A stretch of DNA of 64,000 nt, taken from NCBI RefSeq assembly GCF_014395425.1, contig NZ_CP060711.1, forward strand, positions 1,426,001 to 1,490,000, written 5' to 3'. Below, piece after piece: positions 56,676 through 64,000 of this stretch. The notes under the pieces are model-generated. The model was not told the DNA's origin. It saw nothing but the letters and a program-made list of their open reading frames with translations, and did no database searches. A program made the translations under genes and the position numbers. Each line of letters opens with the position of its first letter. Position 1 is the first letter of the stretch. Origin of the DNA: Thermomonas brevis (GTDB lineage: Bacteria; Pseudomonadota; Gammaproteobacteria; Xanthomonadales; Xanthomonadaceae).

Positions 56676-57149
56676 ATGAATGCCACCCAGTTCCGCCCAA
56701 GCCGCCCGCTTGGCCTTCACCGCGCCTCCGCGCAAGGCTTCACCCTGCTGGAAATGATCGTGGTGTTGGTCATCATCGGCCTCATCATGGGCTTGGTGGG
56801 TCCTCGCCTGTTCAACCAAGCCGACAAGGCCAAGGTGCAGACTGCCGAGACGCAGGTCAAGATGTTGAAGGGCGCCCTGGAAACCATGCGGCTGGATACC
56901 GGACGCTACCCGACCCAGGAAGAAGGCCTGACTCTCCTCGTCGAGCAGCCTACGGACGCCAAGCTGGCGCAGCGCTGGAAAGGCCCCTATCTGGAAGACG
57001 GGCTGCCCGACGATCCTTGGGGGAACCCTTACCAGTATTCGCCAAAGTCGACCGGCACCCATGCTTTCGCGCTCTTCTCTTTCGGCGCGGACGGCAAGAA
57101 CGGCGGCGACGGATATGATTCGGACGTCGGGATGCTGCCCCAGCAATGA
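56676..57149 (+). CDS. gspG: Major pseudopilin GspG
   Basis: A 157-residue major pseudopilin. The prepilin peptidase site is QG|FTLLEM (Gly21), followed by the hydrophobic helix IVVLVIIGLIMGLVGP. The C-terminal part shows TGRYPTQEEGLTLLVEQP, WGNPYQYSPK and a Ca-site-like FGADGKNGGDGYDSD. A leader of about 20 residues is longer than usual. Its stop overlaps the gspH start. It opens the plus-strand G-D operon. Confidence 0.95.
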   Translation: MNATQFRPSRPLGLHRASAQGFTLLEMIVVLVIIGLIMGLVGPRLFNQADKAKVQTAETQVKMLKGALETMRLDTGRYPTQEEGLTLLVEQPTDAKLAQRWKGPYLEDGLPDDPWGNPYQYSPKSTGTHAFALFSFGADGKNGGDGYDSDVGMLPQQ

Positions 57150-57532
57150 GTCGACGCCAGCCGGGCTATACCCTGCTTGAGCTGGTGGTGGTCATGGCGA
57201 TCCTGGCGATGGCGACCGCGATCGCGGCGCCCCCCAGCTATCGGATGATTCGCTCCTGGCAAGAAGCAACCCAGGTCGACGATGTCCTGCAACAGATAGC
57301 GCACTTGCCAGGCACTGTGCGCGACAGTGGCAATCCGCTCGATCTCAAGACAGACGAGAGCATTGCAATCGTCGCCCTGCCTCCGGGCTGGACGCTGCAA
57401 CTACAGGCTCCCCTCCACGTACGGGCCAATGGTGCGTGCTCGGATACGAAGGGCGCTTTGAACACGGGAAACCAAATCATCGCCTTCCGGATCCTGGCAC
57501 CCTTTTGCCGCGTGCAACGGATCGAAACATGA
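57146..57532 (+). CDS. gspH: Minor pseudopilin GspH
   Basis: A 128-residue minor pseudopilin with cleavage site PG|YTLLELVVVM (Gly7) and a single hydrophobic helix. The rest is poorly conserved, as usual for GspH. Two Cys (GACSD and PFCRV) may form a disulfide. It overlaps both neighbours (ATGA type). Confidence 0.8.
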   Translation: MSRRQPGYTLLELVVVMAILAMATAIAAPPSYRMIRSWQEATQVDDVLQQIAHLPGTVRDSGNPLDLKTDESIAIVALPPGWTLQLQAPLHVRANGACSDTKGALNTGNQIIAFRILAPFCRVQRIET

Positions 57533-57960
57533 TGGCCGCCGCTCCGCGACAACAAGGCTTCTCACTGCTGGAAGCCATCGTCGCGCTCACCATCATGGCG
57601 ACATGCCTATTGGCCCTCTACGCTTGGCTCTCCACCAGTACGCTCGCATTGGGCCACGTCCGCACCAGCGCCTTGGCATTGGCCGATGCCCGCGCAGCCA
57701 TGGCCGTTGTCGAAACAATCAACCCGATGGCCGAGCCGAACGGAAAGCGCGATCTGCCGCCGCTGGAAATCCGCTGGAAGGCGCGCCCGCTGACCGATCT
57801 CCGGCTTGGAATGAGTCCTGCCGGTGGCGCCACGCAGTTCGATTTCCGGCTGTACGAATTGGACGTGGAAGTCCTGCGCAACGGCCGGTCGATACGCGAG
57901 TTCAACCTGCGCAAGACCGGGTGGGTTGCCGCCCGCAGGGTTGCCCCCGATGACTTCTGA
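57529..57960 (+). CDS. gspI: Minor pseudopilin GspI
   Basis: A 143-residue minor pseudopilin with cleavage site QG|FSLLEAIVAL (Gly10). The start is the first of two adjacent ATG codons overlapping the gspH stop. The position between gspH and gspJ defines it. Confidence 0.82.
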   Translation: MMAAAPRQQGFSLLEAIVALTIMATCLLALYAWLSTSTLALGHVRTSALALADARAAMAVVETINPMAEPNGKRDLPPLEIRWKARPLTDLRLGMSPAGGATQFDFRLYELDVEVLRNGRSIREFNLRKTGWVAARRVAPDDF

Positions 57961-58549
57961 ATCCCGGCGGACATGGCAACACGGCCTGACCTTGCTCGAA
58001 ATGATGGTGGTGCTGCTGATCGCGGGCATGGCGATCACCCTCGGCTTCCAATCGCTCGGGCAATGGCAGCGCGCCAATGCGGCCATCTCCGAAATCAGCG
58101 GCGCCACCCAGCAGGCCGCTTTGACGGAAGCCTGGCTGGAGGAATCGCTGCGCAGTTTGATACCGGTGCAGGAACAACCCTTCAAGGGAGAACAGGATCG
58201 TCTGGAAGGTGTGACGACCCAGCCCGTGCAGTCCCATCAAGGCGGCGCCACCAACATCGAATGGTCGATTCGCAATGAAGGCGGTGTCCAGCATTTGCTT
58301 CTGAAGGAAGACGAAGACCGCCGCCTCGACCTCGCGCTGCCCGGCGCAAACCGAGCGAGTTTCGTTTACATGGACGAGGATGGACGTCTGCACACGCAAT
58401 GGCCGCCGGAACTTGGCCTGCATGCCCATCTTCCCACCGTTGTCGTGCTCGAACAGGAGATGGAAGACGGCAGCCAGCGCGTATGGGCCGCCACTATTTC
58501 CGGCGCCCGCAATCCACGTTTCAATCCATTCGAGGTCGACCTTGAGTGA
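57950..58549 (+). CDS. gspJ: Minor pseudopilin GspJ
   Basis: A 199-residue minor pseudopilin with cleavage site HG|LTLLEMMVVL and GFQSLGQWQRANAAI after the helix. The soluble domain (about 60-195) is larger than that of GspI, as expected for the tip complex. ATG 57950 lies inside the end of gspI (11-base overlap). Confidence 0.82.
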   Translation: MTSESRRTWQHGLTLLEMMVVLLIAGMAITLGFQSLGQWQRANAAISEISGATQQAALTEAWLEESLRSLIPVQEQPFKGEQDRLEGVTTQPVQSHQGGATNIEWSIRNEGGVQHLLLKEDEDRRLDLALPGANRASFVYMDEDGRLHTQWPPELGLHAHLPTVVVLEQEMEDGSQRVWAATISGARNPRFNPFEVDLE

Positions 58550-59621
58550 GGCTCGCGCCCGAACCGAACACGGCTTCGTGCTCATCATCGTGCTCGCGGT
58601 GCTGGTAGTGCTGACGTTGCTGGCCACCGCAGTGGCCACGTCTGCCGAACGCGCCATCCGGGCTGCACAAGCCGATGCTGACCGGTTCCAGAGTGAATTG
58701 GCGATGACCGGGACACGTGAAACCCTGTTGTTCCTGCTCGCCACCCAGAGACAGACGATTGCCGGACTGACGGTCAACGAATCCGATGCCTCTGCCTCGG
58801 CCACGCCACCCGGCGAAAACGACGATCCGGACGGCTTCACCGCACTGCCGGTAGGCAACGAGATCCGTCTGGACAGCACCCCTTACCAGGGCTTGGCCCA
58901 GACCCGATTCGCCTTGCAGGATGACCGTGGGTTGCTGAGCGTCAACTGGGCGGGCAGCATTCTGCGCTTCGCGCTCTACAAATCACTTGACGTCCCTGAC
59001 GGCGACTGGAACGGCCTCGATGCCAAGCGCCTGGACTATCAGGATCCGGACGACCTGCACCGGCTGAACGGGGCCGAGAAAGCGCAATACCAGCGAGAAG
59101 GCCTGCCCCCTCCTACCAATCGCACCCTGACAACACCGCTCGAGCTTCGCCGCATCCCCGGCTGGAACAAGATACTGGCGGACATGGACGATGCCCGGCT
59201 GTTGTCAACGCTGACCTTGGCCCAGACCGTGGACCTGAACATCAACACGGCCCCGGCTCCCCTTCTGGAACTGCTACCCGGACTGTCTCCTCAGAATGCG
59301 GCCAGGATGACGGAACTGCGCCGGGCGGCACCTTTCCTGTCCATCCGACAGGCGCAGGAGACGTTCGGCATCACTCCCGTCTTCGAAGAAGTTCTGTCCC
59401 TCTTTGCAATTCCGTCGGGCAACCTTATCCTATGGGATGAACGCTCAGGTGCGCGTCGGCTCCTGCACTGGACGCTTACGCCTCTCGAGACCGACGGACC
59501 TCCTTGGCGTATTGACTACGAGGTCACCCTCCCACGTGGCAACGAATCCGATCAGGCCGTGGTTGGCACGCCTCAAACGCCGCTTTTCGCCCAACCGGAT
59601 CAGGCTGGGGAGCGCCAATAA
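58542..59621 (+). CDS. gspK: Pseudopilus tip protein GspK
   Basis: A 359-residue GspK. It has a prepilin-like N-terminus HG|FVLIIVLAVLVVLTLL that lacks the usual Glu at position 5 (Ile there), a known GspK trait. The large domain includes LDLNINTAPAPLLELLPGLS, the helix-hairpin-helix-like stretch found in GspK. No ATG or GTG fits. TTG 58542 is the only plausible start and overlaps the gspJ end by 8 bases. Confidence 0.85.
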   Translation: MSEARARTEHGFVLIIVLAVLVVLTLLATAVATSAERAIRAAQADADRFQSELAMTGTRETLLFLLATQRQTIAGLTVNESDASASATPPGENDDPDGFTALPVGNEIRLDSTPYQGLAQTRFALQDDRGLLSVNWAGSILRFALYKSLDVPDGDWNGLDAKRLDYQDPDDLHRLNGAEKAQYQREGLPPPTNRTLTTPLELRRIPGWNKILADMDDARLLSTLTLAQTVDLNINTAPAPLLELLPGLSPQNAARMTELRRAAPFLSIRQAQETFGITPVFEEVLSLFAIPSGNLILWDERSGARRLLHWTLTPLETDGPPWRIDYEVTLPRGNESDQAVVGTPQTPLFAQPDQAGERQ

Positions 59622-60651
59622 CCTTCCTTTGGAAGTTGGCGCAAGCGATACCACTCTCTTCCTCGTCGGGCGGGAGCTTTGCCTGTTCACAATCCTGGAT
59701 GCCCGTCAGGTTCCAGTGAAACAGCGCAAGGCTTTCGCGGCCTTGGCCGTACGCCGCGTCGCACCATTTCCCGATCCCGATTTCGATGCCGCCTGGTCTG
59801 CCGATGGATCGGCGGCTATTTGGTACTGGTCCCGCGCCCGCGTCGCCGCTCTTGCGGCGGGAGAACCCGGAAAGCGCAAGCGTTTCGCGGCAGAAGCGCT
59901 GCATATGGGTCGCCCCATCGAAGAGGGCGTGGAGCTGTTCCAGTTGGCTGAGGGCGTCGAGGCGCGTGCCTGGAAGGCCGGCCAGCTTCATGCCAGCCGG
60001 TGGTGGCCACAACTGCCTGCACCCGCACAATGGGCGGATTTCCTGCGCGGCACAGGGCACGCTCTCCCGCGCGAGAACGTCGTCCCCGAACCGGTAGCCG
60101 TTGAGCTCGCCGCATCGCCCTGGACCAAGCAACCCATAAGTACCGACGCACTCCAGCTATCCGGACTCGATCAATATCTACCGAAAGCGATCTTCGCGGC
60201 TGCAGTGGTTCTGCTGCTGGCGGCAGGTGCCGAACTCGGCAGCGGTGCGCGAGCGCAGATCGACATTTGGCGCGCCCAGTCCGCTGTCAACCGGCTGGAT
60301 GCCCCCCTTAAGCGCATCCTTGCCGCACGCGATGCCGCGGACGAGGCCAGCGCCGAAATCACCAGCCTGCTGTCTTTACATGGCCCACGCCCCACCACAT
60401 CGCTGATGGCGGAGCTGATCCGATTGATGCCGGGCGGCAATTGGCAGATCAAACGGTGGAGCCAGCCTACGCCCGACACCTTGGAGGTGAGCTTGGTCGC
60501 CCCGGGCAGCAATCCGGAACAGCTGGTTTCCGAATGGGAAGCCTCGCCAATGTTCAAGAATGTCACCACGGAGCTGGGCCGCGACAATGAACTTGTCGTC
60601 AAGGCCACGGTCACACCTCCCACTCGCCTGAGCGGAGAGCCCGCACCGTGA
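59536..60651 (+). CDS. gspL: Type II secretion protein GspL (XpsL-like)
   Basis: A 371-residue GspL-like protein with an actin-like cytoplasmic part (about 1-210, SDTTLFLVGRELCLFTIL), one membrane helix (about 220-235, IFAAAVVLLLAAGAELG) and a periplasmic ferredoxin-like part. It links GspE to the inner-membrane complex. GTG 59536 gives MATNPIRPWLARLKRRF, typical of xanthomonad GspL, but overlaps gspK by 86 bases. A later start is possible. Similarity is low, so the name rests on gene order. Confidence 0.75.
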   Translation: MATNPIRPWLARLKRRFSPNRIRLGSANNLPLEVGASDTTLFLVGRELCLFTILDARQVPVKQRKAFAALAVRRVAPFPDPDFDAAWSADGSAAIWYWSRARVAALAAGEPGKRKRFAAEALHMGRPIEEGVELFQLAEGVEARAWKAGQLHASRWWPQLPAPAQWADFLRGTGHALPRENVVPEPVAVELAASPWTKQPISTDALQLSGLDQYLPKAIFAAAVVLLLAAGAELGSGARAQIDIWRAQSAVNRLDAPLKRILAARDAADEASAEITSLLSLHGPRPTTSLMAELIRLMPGGNWQIKRWSQPTPDTLEVSLVAPGSNPEQLVSEWEASPMFKNVTTELGRDNELVVKATVTPPTRLSGEPAP

Positions 60652-61238
60652 AGGCGTTCGACACACAGATCCAGAGTTTGAAACGGCAGGTCGATGCTGC
60701 TCCTTGGCTGAAATGGGCCGGACTTGCCATCGCCGTACTGGTTGCCTGCTTCGCGCTCCAAGGCCTGGATGCGTGGCGCGTAGCGCGCCAGAAAGCCGGC
60801 ATCGAAGCTGAACAAACCCTGCGCCGGACGCTAGCGCTCAAGGGCCAGGATGCTTGGCTGGCGCGCGAGAAAAGCGCGCTGCAACTTCGCGACGCGCTGA
60901 AAGCGCAGCTGCCCGAGGTTGCTACACCGGGCCTAGCGCAGGCGGCCCTACAGAACTGGCTGCGTGGCATCACGTCTGGATTCGATGCGCAACAAGCAGC
61001 AACTATACGCATCAACCGCTCCGCGCCGGTGGAAAACATGCCGGGCGTCCTACGAGTGAACATCGCCCTCAATGGCACCTTCAACCCCCGGCAGGCACTA
61101 GCAATGCTGCGCCAGATCGAAAGTGCTCCGAATCTGGTTGTGCTGGAAACGATCAATCTGCAAAGCGATACCAGCAATACCCTGCACCTCACGCTCAATG
61201 CGTATTACCGGATCTCCGGCGGAGATGCCGCACCATGA
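60648..61238 (+). CDS. gspM: Type II secretion protein GspM-like
   Basis: A 196-residue protein with one membrane helix (about 23-42, WAGLAIAVLVACFALQGL) and a periplasmic domain with FNPRQALAMLRQIESAPNLV, fitting GspM/XpsM. GTG 60648 overlaps the gspL stop. It should dimerise with GspL. It is assigned mainly from order. Confidence 0.72.
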   Translation: MKAFDTQIQSLKRQVDAAPWLKWAGLAIAVLVACFALQGLDAWRVARQKAGIEAEQTLRRTLALKGQDAWLAREKSALQLRDALKAQLPEVATPGLAQAALQNWLRGITSGFDAQQAATIRINRSAPVENMPGVLRVNIALNGTFNPRQALAMLRQIESAPNLVVLETINLQSDTSNTLHLTLNAYYRISGGDAAP

Positions 61239-61723
61239 TCGCCCGCCGTAGCTGGCTGTACTTGGCGACAGCACTGATCGCCGGCATCGCGGCAGGTGCG
61301 GCCTGGCCTCCCCCGCCATTGCCCAAAGCCCAACACGACAGCGTCACATGGAGCCTGCCTGCCGCCACGGACATTCAGCGCCATGTCCCACAGGACATGG
61401 CCGCTGTTGTCGCCCAGGTTCGCTGGAAGGGGGACGCAGGCGGATCGCTGGGTGAGCGCAGCGCCTGGCGGCTGGCGGGCATCGTCAGCAAGGACGGCCC
61501 CGCGATTCTGGTCACGACGCCAGACAAGCCCGAAGAACCACAGCGCATCGTAATCGGTGGACGACTGCCGGACGGCAGCCTCCTGCAATCCGCAAGGGGC
61601 GATCATGCCACCACTCAGCTCGACGCTTGCATCAAGACCTATCAGTTGTTCCAAGCCGAGGCCGTCGATTCGTCCGGCAAGTGCGAGGAACCGGAAGCAC
61701 CCGCTCAAGGAAACTCTCAATGA
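61235..61723 (+). CDS. gspN: Type II secretion protein GspN/GspC-like (XpsN)
   Basis: A 162-residue protein with one N-terminal helix (about 7-24, LYLATALIAGIAAGAAW) and a periplasmic domain with SAWRLAGIVSKDGPAILV and GRLPDGSLLQSA, a pattern of the GspC/XpsN homology region that contacts the secretin. In Xanthomonas, where gspC is absent, XpsN in this position takes part of that role. It overlaps gspM and gspD starts. Confidence 0.7.
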   Translation: MIARRSWLYLATALIAGIAAGAAWPPPPLPKAQHDSVTWSLPAATDIQRHVPQDMAAVVAQVRWKGDAGGSLGERSAWRLAGIVSKDGPAILVTTPDKPEEPQRIVIGGRLPDGSLLQSARGDHATTQLDACIKTYQLFQAEAVDSSGKCEEPEAPAQGNSQ

Positions 61724-63870
61724 TCGTCCATCGCCGCCTTCTCGTCAGCCTCGCCGCATTCGGCACGGCACTGCTGGCCGGCTGCGCTACGCCTCCGCCG
61801 TTCCGCGTACCCACGGGGTTGGACGTACCGGCAAAGGAGCAGATTGCCGCGGAACAAGAGCTGGATTCCTCGGGGGATCTGCATCGAACGCTGACGCAGG
61901 TGGAGACGCCGCGCATCGAAGACTTGGGCCCCTCCGCCGCAGGCACCCAAATCCATGACGCGCTGCCGCCGATGGGCACCACGCCGGTTAGCGTCAACGT
62001 GCAGAACGTGCCGGTTCCCGTTTTCGCCAACGAGGTCTTCGGGAACCTGCTCGGCCTGAACATGACGATGACTCCAGAGGTTTCCAAGCTCCAGGATCTT
62101 GTAACCCTTCGCACCGAAGCCCGCCAGAAACCCCAGGATCTGTTCTTGCTGACCCGACAGCTCCTCGCCGAATACGGCGTCGCAGTGACGGTGGAGGGCA
62201 AGCTGGTGCGGTTGGCGACGGGAGCGACATCCAACTCGGCGTCGCCACCCCTGATCTTCAGTGGAAATGCCCTTCCCCAGGTACCTGCATCCCACCGCCC
62301 CGTCTTCCAGCTAATTGAACTGGATGTCGTGCGCAGCGGCGATGCGGCGCGCTGGCTCAGCACGATCTTCGGGCAGGACATCAAGGTGCTGGACGAATCC
62401 GGCCGCAACTCGATCGTCGTCAGCGGCAAGCCCGAACAGGTTCGCCAAGCCGTCGAGGCATTGCGGGTCTTCGACCGCCCCTTGATGCGGGGCAGGCTCA
62501 GCATGCGCCTGGAACCGGCATTCCTCAGCGCCGAACAGTTGTCGGATCGCTTGGTGGACGTACTGAATGTGCAAGGCTATGGCGCAAATCGAAGCGTGGG
62601 CTCGCCCTCGAGCATCATCGCCCTGCCCATTGCAGCAACCAATTCCGTACTGATCTTCGCCAGCACCCAGAAAGCGCTCGACTATGCGGTGTCCTGGGCA
62701 CGCGAGCTGGACAAGCCCAGCAAACAAGCCGGCGCCCAGTCTCTGTTCTATTACCAGGTGAAGAACACCAAAGCCTCCGACATCGCGAATGTCTTGTCCG
62801 GTGGCCGAGTAAACTCCCCTGCCAGCGCAGACACATCTGCAGCCGGCGCTGCACCCGCGCCAACCAACCCGAACACGACGCCGCAATCATCTTCAGGCAT
62901 GAAGGGCTTCTTGCAGGTGGATGAACCGCGCAATGCCTTGATCTATCAAGGCGAGCCCGCGCAATGGGAGCGGATGCTGACCCTGATCCGGCAGATGGAC
63001 AAAGCCCCGCGCCAAGTGATGATCGAAGTGACCATCGCCGAAATCACACTCAGCAACACCACTGACGTCGGCCTCAACTGGTTTGCCTTACACGGCTTCG
63101 GTCGCTTCAACGGCAAGCTTTGGTCCGGCTCCGGCGCCGGCGGCACGGAGCCGGTTGCGGTCGGCTCTGGCCTGACTTGGCTGCTGAGCGATGCCGCAGG
63201 ACAAAACCGCGCCGTACTCAAAGCGATGGCCCAGGACAGCCGCGTCAATATCCTGTCCACTCCGCGCCTGATGGTCAAAAGCGGCAGCGAAGCCTCCATG
63301 GACGTGGGCGACGAGATCCCGACCGTCTCCATGACCACGACTTCGGGCCAGCAGACCGGTGGCTCGTCCAATCTGCTCCAGTCGATCCAGTACCGAAAGA
63401 CCGGCGTTCTCCTGAAGATCAAGCCTACCGTCTACTCGGACAACAGAGTGGACATCGACCTTTCCCAGGAAGTGAGCAAGGCAAGCGACGACGCCCCCTC
63501 ACAATCCACCGCCGCGTCCGCCGCTTCGCCCACCATCAGGAATCGCGTACTCAACACGTCGCTCACCCTCAAGGATGGCGAGACGATCATCATGGGTGGC
63601 CTGATGAGCAGCGACAATAGCGACGGCAATACCGGTGTGCCCTTGGTCAAGGACATCCCCCTGCTTGGCAATCTGTTCAAGAGCAGGAAGAAGGTGACCG
63701 AAAAGAAGGAGCTTGTGCTAGTCATTGTTCCCTACATCGTCGAGAACGATGAGCATGCGGCAGCGGTCAGCCAGGCAATCATGGATCGAGCCGAATTCCT
63801 CGAACTCGAACAGTTCCCGAAACGCGCACCGGCGAATCCGGAAACGCAAACACCCCCCCCCCGTCGCTGA
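61720..63870 (+). CDS. gspD: Type II secretion secretin GspD (lipoprotein)
   Basis: A 716-residue secretin with its own lipoprotein signal (AALLAGC lipobox at about 18-24 after MIVHRRLLVSL). N0-N3 domains precede the secretin core, which includes VSVNVQNVPVPVFANEVFG at N0, QVMIEVTIAEITLSN at the start of the core, and the end VPLVKDIPLLGNLFKS. The lipobox means it may be self-targeting without a pilotin, as with XpsD. The 3' end has a run of ten C (63853-63862). It forms the outer-membrane gate for exoproteins. Confidence 0.95.
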   Translation: MIVHRRLLVSLAAFGTALLAGCATPPPFRVPTGLDVPAKEQIAAEQELDSSGDLHRTLTQVETPRIEDLGPSAAGTQIHDALPPMGTTPVSVNVQNVPVPVFANEVFGNLLGLNMTMTPEVSKLQDLVTLRTEARQKPQDLFLLTRQLLAEYGVAVTVEGKLVRLATGATSNSASPPLIFSGNALPQVPASHRPVFQLIELDVVRSGDAARWLSTIFGQDIKVLDESGRNSIVVSGKPEQVRQAVEALRVFDRPLMRGRLSMRLEPAFLSAEQLSDRLVDVLNVQGYGANRSVGSPSSIIALPIAATNSVLIFASTQKALDYAVSWARELDKPSKQAGAQSLFYYQVKNTKASDIANVLSGGRVNSPASADTSAAGAAPAPTNPNTTPQSSSGMKGFLQVDEPRNALIYQGEPAQWERMLTLIRQMDKAPRQVMIEVTIAEITLSNTTDVGLNWFALHGFGRFNGKLWSGSGAGGTEPVAVGSGLTWLLSDAAGQNRAVLKAMAQDSRVNILSTPRLMVKSGSEASMDVGDEIPTVSMTTTSGQQTGGSSNLLQSIQYRKTGVLLKIKPTVYSDNRVDIDLSQEVSKASDDAPSQSTAASAASPTIRNRVLNTSLTLKDGETIIMGGLMSSDNSDGNTGVPLVKDIPLLGNLFKSRKKVTEKKELVLVIVPYIVENDEHAAAVSQAIMDRAEFLELEQFPKRAPANPETQTPPPRR

Positions 63871-63881
63871 TCCGAAAACCC

Positions 63882-64000
63882 ATGAACAAGAACCTCCTTG
63901 CTGCATCCTTGCTCGCCATCCTGACTCTCGCTGGCTGCGCACGCCGGGAAGAGCCGGAACCCCAAACGCCCCCGCAGGCTGCCGCTCCCGTCTCCGAGGC
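63882..64000 (+). CDS. Putative lipoprotein (partial, runs off the right edge)
   Basis: ATG 63882 opens a frame starting MNKNLLAASLLAILTLAGCA, a signal peptide with lipobox LAGC (Cys19), then a Glu/Pro-rich stretch. Twelve bases separate it from gspD, so it may belong to the T2SS transcript. The C-terminus lies beyond the window and no family can be given. Confidence 0.7.
   Translation, partial: MNKNLLAASLLAILTLAGCARREEPEPQTPPQAAAPVSE

Overview
This window is high-G+C chromosomal DNA of a gammaproteobacterium, most likely a member of the Xanthomonadaceae (Lysobacterales). Three things support this. An O-antigen type sugar locus starts right after etfB-etfA, which is the usual lps hotspot of Xanthomonas. 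A wxcM-like acetyltransferase/isomerase fusion is present. The type II secretion (T2SS) genes run G-H-I-J-K-L-M-N-D as in the xps cluster, with no separate gspC. The genus cannot be fixed from the sequence. I saw no rRNA, tRNA, CRISPR array or insertion sequence.

Bases 1-34250 are mostly core genes. They include tesA divergent from ybbA-ybbP, an erythromycin-esterase-like protein and a DOPA-dioxygenase-like enzyme, an MFS-acyltransferase fusion, a GH18-like secreted protein, and a small XRE/membrane/lipoprotein block. Next come ampE-nudC, erpA, a signalling pair (catalytically degenerate REC-GGDEF-EAL protein plus hybrid kinase) behind a short leader ORF, bfr-bfd, queD, the coupled pssA-holD-rimI operon, two DUF4124 genes, proS, an H-NS-like gene, a ThrE-like exporter, an Mla lipid transport operon whose lipoprotein gene is frameshifted, ETF-QO, a succinyl-CoA:3-ketoacid CoA-transferase and etfBA.

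Bases 34267-50722 are a surface-polysaccharide locus with visibly lower G+C. A plus-strand block (aminotransferase, GT2, WxcM-like fusion, GtrA-like) points to a dTDP-3-acetamido-3,6-dideoxyhexose such as Fuc3NAc. A minus-strand, tightly coupled block holds all four enzymes for GDP-D-glycero-D-manno-heptose (GmhA, HddA, GmhB, HddC), a sugar-nucleotide SDR, a giant sulfotransferase-coiled coil-GT2-GT4 protein, two more sulfotransferase-like proteins, a GT4 and the O-antigen exporter ATPase Wzt. The combined prediction is an ABC-exported, heptose-containing and possibly sulfated glycan.

Bases 50797-64000 combine surface export and protein secretion. A 538-residue exported protein of unknown family has its own promoter and a very strong terminator. 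It lies between wzt and gspF-gspE, and the exporter permease wzm sits directly upstream of gspE. The remaining T2SS genes gspG to gspD run divergently. The exported protein, the T2SS and the O-polysaccharide exporter may form one envelope system, for instance a T2SS-exported surface layer held by the polysaccharide. That is inference and the main novelty of the window.
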